From JACDER01 sp963842575 (GTDB taxonomy: Bacteria > Actinomycetota > Thermoleophilia > Gaiellales > Gaiellaceae), in contig CAWJGS010000010.1 of assembly GCA_963842575.1 (NCBI GenBank), positions 372,001 through 436,000 of the forward strand: DNA of 64,000 bases, in the 5' to 3' direction. Shown one piece after another: positions 50,047 to 58,973 of the stretch. The translations under genes were made by a program, and so were the position numbers. Numbering within the stretch: the first letter of the stretch is position 1; each line of letters opens with the position of its first letter. The notes beneath the pieces are model-generated. The model did not search any database and was not told the origin of the DNA. It saw only the letters and a list, made by a program, of their open reading frames with translations.

Positions 50047-52493
50047 TTGCGCACGATCTTCGTGTGCCTGAGGATCGTCACCTTCAGGTCGCAGCGGAGA
50101 TAGCCGGGCTTCTCGATCACGACCCTGAACGTCTCTCGATAGTGGAAGCGGTGGCCAGAGACGTGCCTGCTGTGCGCCTTATGTGAACGGTCTGCATGCG
50201 CGACTTCGGGGCGGGGGCAACACATGATGGTTACCTTGGTGCCTCGCGGAATCTTCCTGACGTCGAACGAATTCCACCACGTCAGGCCTGTTGCGGGAGC
50301 GTAGTTGTACGGAGGCGGGACATACGCGTCGAAGCGGCGCTTCGGTAGCGGGCGGCGGGAGAAGGTGGCAGTGACCGAATGGTCGGCGCTCATCGTCAGA
50401 GTGCAGGTCCCCGTGCCGGAGCAGTCGCCCGACCACCCGGCGAAGGTGCTCCCGGCAGCAGCCGTGGCCGTCAGCGTGACGTTCGTACCGTTCGCGAAGG
50501 TCGCCGAGCAGCTCGCGCCGCAGTCGATCCCGGCCGGGTTGCTCGTCACCGTGCCCGTGCCGGTCCCCGCCGTCATCACCGTCAAGGTCGGCGGAGGCGG
50601 AGGCGGAGGCGGAGGCGGCGGAGGCGGAGGCGGAGGCGGAGGCGAGGGGGCGGTGAACGTGGCCGTCACCGAGTGCCCCGTGCTCATCGACAGCGTGCAC
50701 GTGCCCGTGCCTGAGCAGTCGCCCGACCAGCCCGCGAACGTGTGACCAGAGAGCGGCGTGGCCGTCAGGATGACGACGGTGCCGGGATTGAATCCGGCCG
50801 AGCACTGCGAAGGACAGTTGATCCCCGCAGGATCGCTGGTGACCGTGCCGCTGCCGGTTCCCGCCGTCGAGACCAGGAGCGTCTGCTGCTGCGACGAAGA
50901 GGACGTGAACGTCGCAGTGACCGAGCGATCGGCGAGCATCGTCAGCACGCAGGTCGCCGTGCCTGCACAGACCCCCGACCATCCCTCGAACGTGGAGCCC
51001 GGAGACGGCGATGCGGACAGGATGACGACCGTCCCGTCGCCGTACTGCGTGGAGCAGGTCGTGCCGCAGTCGATCCCGACAGGATTGCTCACGACGATTC
51101 CCTCACCGTCCCCCGCTTTCGTCACCGTCAGCGTCCTCGGCGGGGTGATGAACGTCGCCGTGACCGACTTGTCGGCATCCATTGTCAGCACGCAGGCTGC
51201 GGTTCCGGAGCAGTCTTCCGACCAGCCGGTGAACACCTCCCCGGCCGCGGGCGAGGCCGTCAGCGTGACCTGCGTGGAGTCGTCGAACGTCGCCGAGCAG
51301 GTCGACGTGCAAACGCTGCCGCCCGGCTGGATCGTCACAGAGCCGGTGCCGCCGCCGGTGAGGACGACGGTCAAGGTCCGCAGCCGGACGAAGGTCGCCG
51401 TCACGGACCGTTCCGAATTCATCGTGAGCGCGCACGAGCCCGGGCCGGTGCCGGAGCAGGCGGGGTCGCCCGACCAGCCGACGAACCGGCTGCCCGGAGA
51501 CGGCAATGCGGACAGGGTGACGACCGTCCCCTGGTCGAAACCGGCCGAGCACGTCGTGCCGCAATCGATTCCCGCCGGATTGCTCGTGACGGTGCCCGCG
51601 CCGCTTCCCGCTTTCATGACGCTCAGGACCGGAACCAGCGTGAACGTCGCCGTGAGAAAGTGGTTCTGATCCATCGTCAGCGTGCAGGGGCCGGTACCGG
51701 AGCAGGCGGGGTCGCCCGACCAGCCGACGAACCGGCTGCCCGGAGACGGCAGTGCGGACAGGGTGACGACCGTCCCCTGGTCGAAACCGGCCGAGCACGT
51801 CGTGCCGCAATCGATTCCCGCCGGATTGCTCGTGACGGTGCCCGCGCCGCTTCCCGCTTTCATGACGCTCAGGACCGGAACCAGCGTGAACGTCGCCGTG
51901 AGAAAGTGGTTCTGATCCATCGTCAGCGTGCAGGGGCCGGTACCGGAGCAGGCGGGGTCGCCCGACCAGCCCACGAACCGGCTGCCCGGGTCGGGCGTGG
52001 CCGTCAGCGTGACCTGGCTGCCGGCGTCGAACGCCGCGTTGCACGTCGTGCCGCAGTCGATTCCGGGTTGGACATCACTCATGACGCTCCCGCTACCGCC
52101 GCCCGCCGGGGTAACCGTCACCGCACGCTGTCGGACGAACGTGGCGGTGACCGCATGGTCTGACGTCATCGACACCGTGCATGGGTCGCTCGTGCAGTCG
52201 CCCGACCATCCGGCGAAGCGGCTGCCCGGGTCGGGCGTGGCGGTCAGAGTCAGCGTTACGGGGTTGACGTCGTCGAACATCGCGGAGCAGGTCGCGCCGC
52301 AGTCGATTCCGGGCTGGACGTCACTGGTGACGGTACCGGCCCCGCTGCCGTCCTTGGAGACGCTTAGCGTCCAGGTCGTGGTGGGTGCGAGCGACCCGCC
52401 TCTCCCCGGGGCGGCACTCACCAGCGTGGCCACGATCAGGGCCCCGAGGGCGACGCCAAACGTAAGCACGACGAGGCGCGGACGCCTCCTCAT
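50028..52493 (-). CDS. Secreted InlB B-repeat surface protein
   Basis: An 821-residue exported protein. Signal peptide MRRRPRLVVLTFGVALGALI; then about eight divergent InlB B-type repeats of ~75-82 residues, each with GxGTVTSxPxGIDCGxxCSA, VTLTATPxxGSxFxGWSGDC and CTLTMxxxxSVTATF. The cysteines in pairs suggest disulfides. A run of about 18 prolines precedes the last repeat. The C-terminal ~100 residues (RKIPRGTKVTIMCC, EKPGYLRCDLKV) resemble a domain common in Thermoleophilia surface proteins. No anchor is seen. ATG at 52493 begins the signal peptide; the frame is open upstream. Probably an adhesin or wall protein. Confidence 0.82.
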   Translation of the reverse strand: MRRRPRLVVLTFGVALGALIVATLVSAAPGRGGSLAPTTTWTLSVSKDGSGAGTVTSDVQPGIDCGATCSAMFDDVNPVTLTLTATPDPGSRFAGWSGDCTSDPCTVSMTSDHAVTATFVRQRAVTVTPAGGGSGSVMSDVQPGIDCGTTCNAAFDAGSQVTLTATPDPGSRFVGWSGDPACSGTGPCTLTMDQNHFLTATFTLVPVLSVMKAGSGAGTVTSNPAGIDCGTTCSAGFDQGTVVTLSALPSPGSRFVGWSGDPACSGTGPCTLTMDQNHFLTATFTLVPVLSVMKAGSGAGTVTSNPAGIDCGTTCSAGFDQGTVVTLSALPSPGSRFVGWSGDPACSGTGPGSCALTMNSERSVTATFVRLRTLTVVLTGGGTGSVTIQPGGSVCTSTCSATFDDSTQVTLTASPAAGEVFTGWSEDCSGTAACVLTMDADKSVTATFITPPRTLTVTKAGDGEGIVVSNPVGIDCGTTCSTQYGDGTVVILSASPSPGSTFEGWSGVCAGTATCVLTMLADRSVTATFTSSSSQQQTLLVSTAGTGSGTVTSDPAGINCPSQCSAGFNPGTVVILTATPLSGHTFAGWSGDCSGTGTCTLSMSTGHSVTATFTAPSPPPPPPPPPPPPPPPPPPTLTVMTAGTGTGTVTSNPAGIDCGASCSATFANGTNVTLTATAAAGSTFAGWSGDCSGTGTCTLTMSADHSVTATFSRRPLPKRRFDAYVPPPYNYAPATGLTWWNSFDVRKIPRGTKVTIMCCPRPEVAHADRSHKAHSRHVSGHRFHYRETFRVVIEKPGYLRCDLKVTILRHTKIVRKWGKTC
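51445..51968 (-). repeat. 246-bp nearly identical tandem repeat in the InlB-repeat gene
   Basis: Two adjacent 246-bp units (82 codons) are nearly identical, for example agacggcaatgcgg against agacggcagtgcgg. The string cagccgacgaacc begins at 51475 and 51721, and the related cagcccacgaacc at 51967, exactly 246 apart. The near-identity against diverged neighbouring repeats indicates recent duplication or gene conversion. Confidence 0.85.
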
Positions 52494-52688
52494 ATGTGGA
52501 CCCCACATGCCCGGACTTTGTACACCATCTCCCCGCACGATTGAGAGGAGAGCAACAGAGGCGCGGACATCAATCTCCCTGGCGCGCTCCTCTTGAAGCC
52601 GCGGAGTGTACGCGCCGTGCTTGAACGCGCAGACGTTCCCCGTCGGCGCAGGCACAAGGGAGACCGCCCTCAGCAGGGCTTCTCCTGA

Positions 52689-52761
<73 letters not shown>

Positions 52762-52812
52762 ACGATCTGGTGCGAACCGTACAACCATGCGCGTCCGACC
52801 GCGGTAGCGCGA

Positions 52813-53175
52813 TCAGCCCTCGCCGCCCCTCTGGGCCGCTCTTGGCCCAAACGTGCTCGAGTGCGTCCAGACGGGCACGGCGATTCTCTCGCCGGCGCCG
52901 CCGATCAGGGCGCCGTAGTTGCGCTTGATCATGGCGACCGAGGTGCCCATGATCCGGGCCAGCTCGAAGGGCGCCACGCCCGAGGCGAGCGCGTTCGAGC
53001 CGAACGTCGAGCGCAGATCGTAGATTCGAGCCGGTCGCGTCACGCCGCGACGTCGGGCAGCCAGTCGCGGTACGAGAAGTTGTGCAGCCAGGTTCAGCAG
53101 TCCGCCCTTCGCGCCCGGAAACAACAGCGGCGAGTTCCCAGACCACACCGGGACCACACGTCCCAAACGTAGCAC
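52813..53175 (-). pseudogene. C-terminal remnant of a tyrosine-recombinase (phage-type integrase)
   Basis: A 120-residue frame contains only the C-terminal catalytic part: LLFPGAKGG, then RIYDLRSTFGSNALASGVAPFELARIMGTSVAMIKRNYGAL. This matches the HxLR...GH...Y end of actinobacterial integrases, but the first histidine is Y, the GH is GT, and the whole N-terminal DNA-binding and first-arginine region is missing. It is probably a decayed relic of an integrated element. It lies 52 bases from the 5' end of the tRNA, on the side opposite from the usual 3'-end attachment site. Confidence 0.75.
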
Positions 53176-53203
53176 CGTCGTTACCTGCAGCGCGCTGGTG
53201 CGA

Positions 53204-53659
53204 CTACTCGCCGGCCTCTGCGGTGATCATCACGCCCCCCAGGCGGGCGATCGCCTCGACGTGCAGGTTCGGGGCGTCGTCGGGGAGGTCGTCCGGCTGT
53301 GCCACCTTCGTCTCGACGCCGCCCTTCGTCGCGTCCGCCTCGACGGCGACTCGCCACTCGTTCGGCACGCGCACCTGCACGCCGCCTAGGTACGCCTCCA
53401 CGAGGAGCTCGGCGCCCGCGGGATCGAGCTTTGCCCCTCGAAGGTCGAGGTCGACACCGCCACAGGCGGCGACCACCCGGCCACGGCGCAGAGCGGTCGC
53501 GGTGCTTGCGCGCTCGACGCCTCCGATCACGGCCGCGAGCGAGAACTCGTCGGACTCGGCATCGCCCTCGGTCAGTCGCCGCGACAGGATTGCCCGGGCG
53601 ACCCAGAGAGCCGAGCCGGCCAGTACCCCCGTGGCTAGGAGCGCCTTCTTGATCGTCAT
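53204..53659 (-). CDS. LiaF-like C-terminal domain protein
   Basis: A 151-residue protein. An N-terminal hydrophobic helix (ALLATGVLAGSALWVARAIL) is followed by a beta-helical LiaF/DUF2154-type domain: FSLAAVIGGVERAS, VVAACGGVDLDLRGAKL and VEAYLGGVQVRVPNEW. LiaF proteins sense envelope stress with LiaSR two-component systems; no histidine kinase is nearby here. TAGCCT lies 12 nt before the ATG. Confidence 0.75.
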   Translation of the reverse strand: MTIKKALLATGVLAGSALWVARAILSRRLTEGDAESDEFSLAAVIGGVERASTATALRRGRVVAACGGVDLDLRGAKLDPAGAELLVEAYLGGVQVRVPNEWRVAVEADATKGGVETKVAQPDDLPDDAPNLHVEAIARLGGVMITAEAGE

Positions 53660-53878
53660 GCCTGGGCACCAAGGCTACGCGGTGCGGCGCTGTTGCTGCT
53701 GCGTCGTCGCGGAAATCGGTACGTGGACCGAAGGAGAGACGAGTTGTGGGGTAACTACGACGGTGCTACCGAGTAGGCGGACTACCGATGGTGGTTCTCG
53801 TCGAGAGTAGAGGACGCCGTTAGACAGCACACGCGCCGGTGCGACCCTTGAGCCTTCAGCTACTAGGAGGGAAGCGTC

Positions 53879-54493
53879 ATGGAGGTTCGCATCACCAAAG
53901 TGCGCGTGGCTATGGCCGCGCTCTTCGTGCTGGCCGGAGTCGGAGTTGCCAGCCTGCTCAGCCCGCTGGTCGGTAGCGCCCTGGCGACCGTCGGCCAGGT
54001 CGTGAACATCTCCGACCACTCGGGCTCTGCCTTCTTCGCCAAGGTCGATTCAACCGGGAAACTGGCTGTCGGAGACGGCGCAGGGCCGCTTAGCGTGGAC
54101 GGCACGGTGGCGGCTCGCTCGGCCGCCCCCGCGTCTCCGTGGCGGGCGAGCGAGTCCATCGGCGACGGCGGCAACTTCATCGCCGGGCCGAGCGCCACGC
54201 CGATCAACCTCACCAGTCTGTCCATCTCGACCGACGCAGCGAGCGGAAACGGCGTCGGCGTCATCGTCTACGGCGCCCAGGTGCCGAGCAGCGCCATGGT
54301 TTGCCCCGGCGCGTCTTCGTTCGTCCTGCTCTGGGAGATCCGCGATCTGGGCGACGGCGCCACCCCGCTCTCGTTCACCTTCCCGACGCCCTTGCAGTGG
54401 AAGCCACCCGCAAACACGAAAGCGTGCCTGTTCGCGGCTGCCGGCACGTCCGTCCTCACGAAGATGAACGCGGTGGGCTTCTACGGCGGCTAG
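53879..54493 (+). CDS. Exported protein of unknown function
   Basis: A 204-residue protein with a signal or anchor helix (VAMAALFVLAGVGVASLLSPL) and a beta-rich outer domain (GSAFFAKVDSTGKLAVGDG, GVGVIVYGAQVPSSAMVCPG) with two cysteines. No named domain is recognised. AGGAGG lies 8 nt before the ATG at 53879. The 219-base gap before it (53660-53878) and the 218 bases after it (54494-54711) show no other convincing gene. Confidence 0.65.
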   Translation: MEVRITKVRVAMAALFVLAGVGVASLLSPLVGSALATVGQVVNISDHSGSAFFAKVDSTGKLAVGDGAGPLSVDGTVAARSAAPASPWRASESIGDGGNFIAGPSATPINLTSLSISTDAASGNGVGVIVYGAQVPSSAMVCPGASSFVLLWEIRDLGDGATPLSFTFPTPLQWKPPANTKACLFAAAGTSVLTKMNAVGFYGG

Positions 54494-54711
54494 GAACGAA
54501 GACGTGCATGAAGCAGGCGTGCCCCGGAAAGGGAATCGTTCACGATCTTCCTGACCGGAACGCTCCGGGATCAGGGCTGAAGGTGGCGTACTTCGTGCTG
54601 AACTAGCTGTCGTTCCTGAGGACGTTGGTTCATCCGGGCCTCCCTGGAGGCGCGTGTTGAGGCATGGTTCAACCTCGGACGGCCGGTATCGCTACTACCA
54701 TCCCGTTCGTG

Positions 54712-55161
54712 AAGGTGTTCCAGCTCGAGCGCAGTCTGCGAACCGCCGGCGGCCTCACCGTCACCGACATCACGGACGACGTCCAGGAGGCCGTCCGCGC
54801 CAGCGGCATCGACGACGGCATCGCCTGCGTCTATTCCCCGCACACGACGTGCTGCGTGCGCGTGAACGAGTTCGAGCAAGGGTTCCTCGACGACTTCGCC
54901 GGCCTGCTGCGCCGGCTCGTCCCGAGCGAGTCCTACTACGCGCACGACGACTGGGACCGCCGCACCGAAAACATTTGCCCCGAGGACATGGAGATCGGCA
55001 ACGGCCACGCGCACTGCATGGCGATGCTGCTCGGGACGGCCGGCGAGTCCGTCCCCGTGCAGAACGGCGAGCTCCAGCTCGGCACCTGGCAGCGCGTCCT
55101 CTTCATCGAGCTCGACCGCGAGCGGGACCGCCGCTGGCAGGTCCAGGTCGTCGGGACGTAG
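54712..55161 (+). CDS. YjbQ-family (UPF0047) protein
   Basis: A 149-residue protein of the YjbQ/secondary thiamine-phosphate synthase family. Signature residues are present: VYSPHTTCCVRVNEFEQGF, GNGHAHCMAMLLG and LGTWQRVLFIELDRERDRRW. The GTG at 54712 (VKVFQLERSL) fits the family length better than the ATG at 54664. The physiological role of this family is unsettled; thiamine-phosphate synthase activity has been reported for some members. Confidence 0.85.
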   Translation, partial: KVFQLERSLRTAGGLTVTDITDDVQEAVRASGIDDGIACVYSPHTTCCVRVNEFEQGFLDDFAGLLRRLVPSESYYAHDDWDRRTENICPEDMEIGNGHAHCMAMLLGTAGESVPVQNGELQLGTWQRVLFIELDRERDRRWQVQVVGT

Positions 55162-55171
55162 ACAGAACGAC

Positions 55172-55498
55172 TTGCGCACGCTCTCGCTCATCGCAGCATC
55201 CCTCGGCGCGGCCGCGCTTCTCGCGGGCTGCGGCGGGGGCGGGGGCGGGTCGACCAACGCGACGACGACGACCCAGGCGTTCGACGAGGCCTCGGACGTG
55301 ACGTACGAGCGGTCGTACACCGACTGCGGATCGGTCAAGCTCGTGGACCTCGCGCATCGCTACAAGGTGAAGCCGGAGAGGGACAAGGTCGCGCTCGCCG
55401 TCGCGACGTACTGGGCCAAACAAGCCCAAGGTGGCGAGAGCGCGATCGAGGCCGGCAAGGAAGGCTGCTACGACGGCTACAAAGCAGCCGGGCACTGA
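55172..55498 (+). CDS. Small lipoprotein
   Basis: A 108-residue protein with a lipoprotein signal (MRTLSLIAASLGAAALLAGC; lipobox LLAGC, C20) and then a Gly-rich stretch and a small acidic-basic domain with two cysteines (TDCGSVK and KEGCYDGY). The TTG at 55172 is the only start that keeps the signal. It overlaps the NYN gene. Function is unknown. Confidence 0.68.
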   Translation: MRTLSLIAASLGAAALLAGCGGGGGGSTNATTTTQAFDEASDVTYERSYTDCGSVKLVDLAHRYKVKPERDKVALAVATYWAKQAQGGESAIEAGKEGCYDGYKAAGH

Positions 55499-55796
55499 CC
55501 GCCGCACGGTTCTCGTAGACGCAGAGAACGTCCGCCGCTCGGTCTGGCCGAACATCTCGGGGGACGAGCTCGTCTCGCTCGCCGAGCTCTGGGCGAAGGA
55601 GAACGACGTCGACGTCGAGGTCGTCTTCGAGCCGAAGGGCGAGACGGCGGACGAGTGGCTGATCCGCGAGGCCTCGCGCTTCAAGCCTTACTGGCTCGTT
55701 ACCTCGGACCGCGAGCTGCGGGACCTGGCCGGGCCGGGAGCGGAGCGTGTGATCGGCGGCGGGAGCTTCGCCCGCGAGTTGCTCAAACGACGGTGA
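55431..55796 (+). CDS. NYN/PIN-like nuclease-fold protein
   Basis: A 121-residue protein with the NYN pattern: TVLVDAENVRRSVWPNIS (catalytic D and N), VEVVFEPKGETADEWL (D/E) and LVTSDRELRDLA (SDRE). Such proteins are PIN-like ribonucleases. The GTG at 55431 is the only start available; it overlaps the lipoprotein gene by 68 bp. The first 25 residues are basic and unlike the family, so the real start may be later. The stop overlaps the convergent sulfite-oxidase gene. Confidence 0.72.
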   Translation: MARARSRPARKAATTATKQPGTDRRTVLVDAENVRRSVWPNISGDELVSLAELWAKENDVDVEVVFEPKGETADEWLIREASRFKPYWLVTSDRELRDLAGPGAERVIGGGSFARELLKRR

Positions 55797-56877
55797 CCGG
55801 GACGCGCTGGACGGCGTTGTTCGCGTAGCCGCCCAGGTTCCACAGCGGCTCGCCGGGCTGCTCGTTCCCCCCGGAGTCGCGCGCGCGGCAGCACAGCTCG
55901 TACGAGCCCGGAGCCGGCTCCCAGCGGTACGTCCACCCTCGCCAGGCCCAGCGGCCGGCAGGCTCGCCCAGCTCAGCCTGCGCCCACGTCGAGCCGCCGT
56001 CGTCGCTCACGTCTACCGAGACGATCTCGCCCTGGCCCGACCAGGCGCGCCCTTCGATGACACACGGCCCCTCCACGAACCGCTCGAACGAGAGGAACTC
56101 CGGCCGGCCGGGCGGCACCATCAGCGACCGGGGCAGCATCCGGTTGAGGGGATCCCCTTCCTCGTCCTCGTGCTGCCGCAGCCGGTACCCCTGCGTCTGC
56201 TGGTAGCCGGCGAACGGTTCGTCCAAGACGTCGATCCGCGTCAGCCACTTGACGCTCGTCATCCCGTACCAGCCGGGGACGATCAGTCGAAGCGGGAAGC
56301 CGTGCTGCACCGGCAGCGGAACGCCGTTCATCTCGTAGGCCAGAAGCGCGTCGCTCGCGAGGACGTCGTCGATCGAGAGCGACCGCTGGAAGTGTTGGTC
56401 GATGCCGCCCTCCCGGCCCTCGTCGGCCCCGGTGAACAAGACTTCGACAGCCCCCTCCGCCGGCCCGGCCTCCTCCAGCAGTGGGCCGAGCGGAGTGCCG
56501 CGCCAGCGCGCCGTCCCCACCGCCTCGAGTAGCCAGGGCTGGCTGACGGGGCGCGGATCGAGCCGCGCGCGTCCGTTCCCGGCGCATTCCATCGTCACCG
56601 CGAGCTCTTCCGCGGGGCGCGCCTTCAGCGCCTCGAGGGTGAGCGTCTGGGGACGTTCGACGAGGCCTCCAAGCTCCAGCGTCCAACCGGCGGAATCGAC
56701 CGCGGGAATGTCGTAATGAGTAAGGAGGTAGTGGAGCCCGACGGGCGTTATCGAATAGCGCAGCGCTTCCAGAGGCATACCATGGTTGCGTGCCGCCAGT
56801 TGCAGTTCTTCGAGACTTATGCCCAAATTCGGACTATCCAATGCGAGCTCCCGACGTCGGACCCCAGACATGCGCAT
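55783..56877 (-). CDS. Sulfite-oxidase-family molybdopterin oxidoreductase
   Basis: A 364-residue molybdenum enzyme. The cofactor-binding domain has the conserved cysteine C98 in MECAGNGR, HGFPLRLIVPGWYGMTSVKWL and a SIDDVLASDALLAYEMNG segment; the C-terminal dimerisation domain is Ig-like (VSVDVSDDGGSTWAQAELGEP). No Tat signal or heme domain is seen, so it is probably cytoplasmic. Sulfite or another oxoanion may be the substrate. Starts at 56877 or 56871 lie inside the ATGCGCAT palindrome shared with the divergent sulfatase start. Confidence 0.85.
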   Translation of the reverse strand: MRMSGVRRRELALDSPNLGISLEELQLAARNHGMPLEALRYSITPVGLHYLLTHYDIPAVDSAGWTLELGGLVERPQTLTLEALKARPAEELAVTMECAGNGRARLDPRPVSQPWLLEAVGTARWRGTPLGPLLEEAGPAEGAVEVLFTGADEGREGGIDQHFQRSLSIDDVLASDALLAYEMNGVPLPVQHGFPLRLIVPGWYGMTSVKWLTRIDVLDEPFAGYQQTQGYRLRQHEDEEGDPLNRMLPRSLMVPPGRPEFLSFERFVEGPCVIEGRAWSGQGEIVSVDVSDDGGSTWAQAELGEPAGRWAWRGWTYRWEPAPGSYELCCRARDSGGNEQPGEPLWNLGGYANNAVQRVPVTVV

Positions 56878-58339
56878 TCTGGCTGTAATTGCCCTGACCG
56901 CGTCGCTTGCGGTCGCCGCCGGGTTGACCGCTCAGGGGAAATCCGCTCCCGGGGCGCGCCGCCCGAACATCATCCTCGTCCTGGCCGACGACCTCTCGTG
57001 GAACCTGGTCCAGTACATGCCCAACGTCCGCACTATGCAGGCGCAGGGTGTGACGTTCTCGCGTTTCTTCGTCTCGGACTCGCTCTGCTGCCCCTCACGC
57101 GCGACGATCTTCACCGGCAAGTACCCGCATAACACCGGAGTCTTCACCAACGGGGGGCGTGACGGTGGCTTCCTCGCGTTCCACAACTACGGCCTGGAGC
57201 GCCAGACCTTCGCGACGCGGCTTCGCTCCGTCGGCTACACGACGGCGCTCATGGGCAAGTACCTGAACGGCTACACCCCCACCCTCTCCGTGGACGGGGA
57301 GAATCTGTACATCCCGCCGGGCTGGGACGAGTGGGACGTCGGCGGAAAGGGATACGCCAACTACGACTACGGCCTCAACGAGAACGGGCGCTACCGCTAC
57401 TACGGTACGAACGCGGAGGACTACCTCACCGACGTCATCGCGGCGAAAGGAGTCGCTTTCGTCAATCGCGCGACGACCCGGCAGAAGCCGTTCTTCCTCG
57501 AGATCGCCCCGTTCGCGCCGCACAGCCCGTACACGTCCGCACCGCGACACGAGACGTGGTTCCCCGAGGTGAAGGCGCCTCGAACGCCCGCCTTCAACGA
57601 GGTGGACATGAGGGACAAGCCGAGCTGGCTGAAGAAGCGCAAGCTACTGCGCGAGCTGCCGGTCTCCACGATCGACGAGGACTTCCGCTTGCGCGTGCAG
57701 GCCGTGCAGGCGATCGACGAGTTGATCGGAAGCCTCAGGCAGACGCTCGCCGCCCGGGGGCAGCTTGCGAACACGTACATCCTCTTCACGTCCGACAACG
57801 GGCTGCACATGGGCGAGCACCGGCTCGCCCCCGGCAAGCAGACCGCGTTCGAGACCGACATCCACGTCCCGCTCGTCGTCACCGGGCCGAACGTGCCGCA
57901 TGGCTGGCGGCTCCCGCAAATCACGTCGACGATCGACCTCTACCCGACCTTCGCGCAACTCGCGGGAGCGAGCGTCCCCGGCGCGATCGACGGTCGCAGC
58001 CTGAAGCCGCTCCTCGCCGGACAGACGGTCAGCCCCTGGCGCCAGGCGGTGCTCGTCGAGCACCACGGGCCCGACGTGACGCGCGACGATCCCGACTTTC
58101 CGGGGCCGTTCGGAGGGAATCCTCCCTCCTACAAGGCACTCCGTACGGGTACCGGTACCTATGTCGAATACTCGAACGGCGAGACCGAGTACTACAACCT
58201 GCGCAAGGACCCGTACGAGCTCACCAATACGGCCAAGAGCCTGTCACTACCCGCCCGCGGCAACCTGCATGCAAAGCTCATGGCGCTGGCGGAGTGCAGC
58301 GGCGTCGTCAGCTGCTGGACGGCCGCCGAAGCGCGCTAG
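56870..58339 (+). CDS. Exported sulfatase (FGly type)
   Basis: A 489-residue alkaline-phosphatase-superfamily sulfatase. Signal peptide MRILAVIALTASLAVAAGLT; then RRPNIILVLADDLSWN (metal DD) and the formylglycine motif CCPSRATIFTG with C73 as the converted cysteine (C-x-P-S-R). GKYLNGY, ILFTSDNGLHMGEHRL and DLYPTFAQLAG are typical. It hydrolyses sulfate esters outside the membrane; the substrate is unknown. It needs a formylglycine-generating enzyme not seen here. Divergent from the sulfite-oxidase gene with overlapping starts. Confidence 0.9.
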   Translation: MRILAVIALTASLAVAAGLTAQGKSAPGARRPNIILVLADDLSWNLVQYMPNVRTMQAQGVTFSRFFVSDSLCCPSRATIFTGKYPHNTGVFTNGGRDGGFLAFHNYGLERQTFATRLRSVGYTTALMGKYLNGYTPTLSVDGENLYIPPGWDEWDVGGKGYANYDYGLNENGRYRYYGTNAEDYLTDVIAAKGVAFVNRATTRQKPFFLEIAPFAPHSPYTSAPRHETWFPEVKAPRTPAFNEVDMRDKPSWLKKRKLLRELPVSTIDEDFRLRVQAVQAIDELIGSLRQTLAARGQLANTYILFTSDNGLHMGEHRLAPGKQTAFETDIHVPLVVTGPNVPHGWRLPQITSTIDLYPTFAQLAGASVPGAIDGRSLKPLLAGQTVSPWRQAVLVEHHGPDVTRDDPDFPGPFGGNPPSYKALRTGTGTYVEYSNGETEYYNLRKDPYELTNTAKSLSLPARGNLHAKLMALAECSGVVSCWTAAEAR

Positions 58340-58342
58340 CCT
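58337..58342 (+). promoter_or_regulatory. Leaderless-type -10 (TAGCCT)
   Basis: TAGCCT is exactly 6 nt before the GTG at 58349, partly inside the sulfatase stop codon. Confidence 0.5.
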
Positions 58343-58348
58343 CCATCC

Positions 58349-58973
58349 GTGGAGATCTCGAGCGCGCGACTGTGCGCGCCGTCCGAGTTGCTTGCGGCGC
58401 TGGACGAGTTCTACGCCCCGTTCGGAACGACCGGGCTCGAGTTCGTGGCCGGCGCGGGCGGGCCGTTCTACCACTTCGCCTTCCTCGTCCCGGGGGACCG
58501 CTTCGATGCGGCGTTCGACTGGGCGCAGGCGCGCTATGACCTATTTCCGCGCCAGGACGGCGAGCTCGTGTTCGACTTCTCCTTCTGGAACGCGCTCGCC
58601 TGCTACTTCGAAGACCCCGCCGGCAGCATCGTCGAGTTGATCGCGCATCGCGGCCTGGAGGAGAACGGCCGCTCCGGCCCGTTCAGCGGAGATGAGCTGC
58701 TCGGCCTCTCCGAGGTCGGGCTGGTCGGGGACGTGCCCGCGATGGCACGCGCTCTCGAGGAGCTGGATCTGCGCGTGTGGTCGGGCTCGGCCGACGATCC
58801 CGAGGGCCTGGCCTTCGTTGGAGAGAAGGCCAGAACTCTGATCCTGTGCCCGGTGGGGCGAGGCTGGCTGCCGATCGACCGCCGGGCCGAGCCCCATCCG
58901 GTGGACGTCACACTCTCGGGCAGCGCCCGAGGGAACCGTCGCCGTCAACGGCCACCGCGTCACGCGCCGATGA
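58349..58973 (+). CDS. VOC/glyoxalase-superfamily protein, frame interrupted near 58928
   Basis: A ~207-residue vicinal-oxygen-chelate protein with two modules: an N-terminal half (GTTGLEFVAGAGGPFYHFAFLVPGDRF, ACYFEDPAGSIVELIAHRG) and a second half with LCPVGRGWLPIDRR. The formal frame runs on into the membrane protein downstream, but one base out of phase the sequence reads GSAEGTVAVNGHRVTRR and stops at 58973. One extra C in GCCCGAG near 58928 explains this. The activity is unknown. Confidence 0.72.

Noticed and set aside
51445..51968. Insertion sequence or transposon duplication
   Set aside because: The 246-bp repeats are whole protein-repeat units in frame with no terminal inverted repeats or transposase.
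50742..52163. Long + strand frame opposite the InlB-repeat protein
   Set aside because: Its repeats only mirror the minus-strand repeats, with arginine/alanine-rich composition and no recognisable domain.
54508..54606. 32-codon ORF after the exported protein
   Set aside because: No ribosome site and no recognisable protein character; I could not support it.
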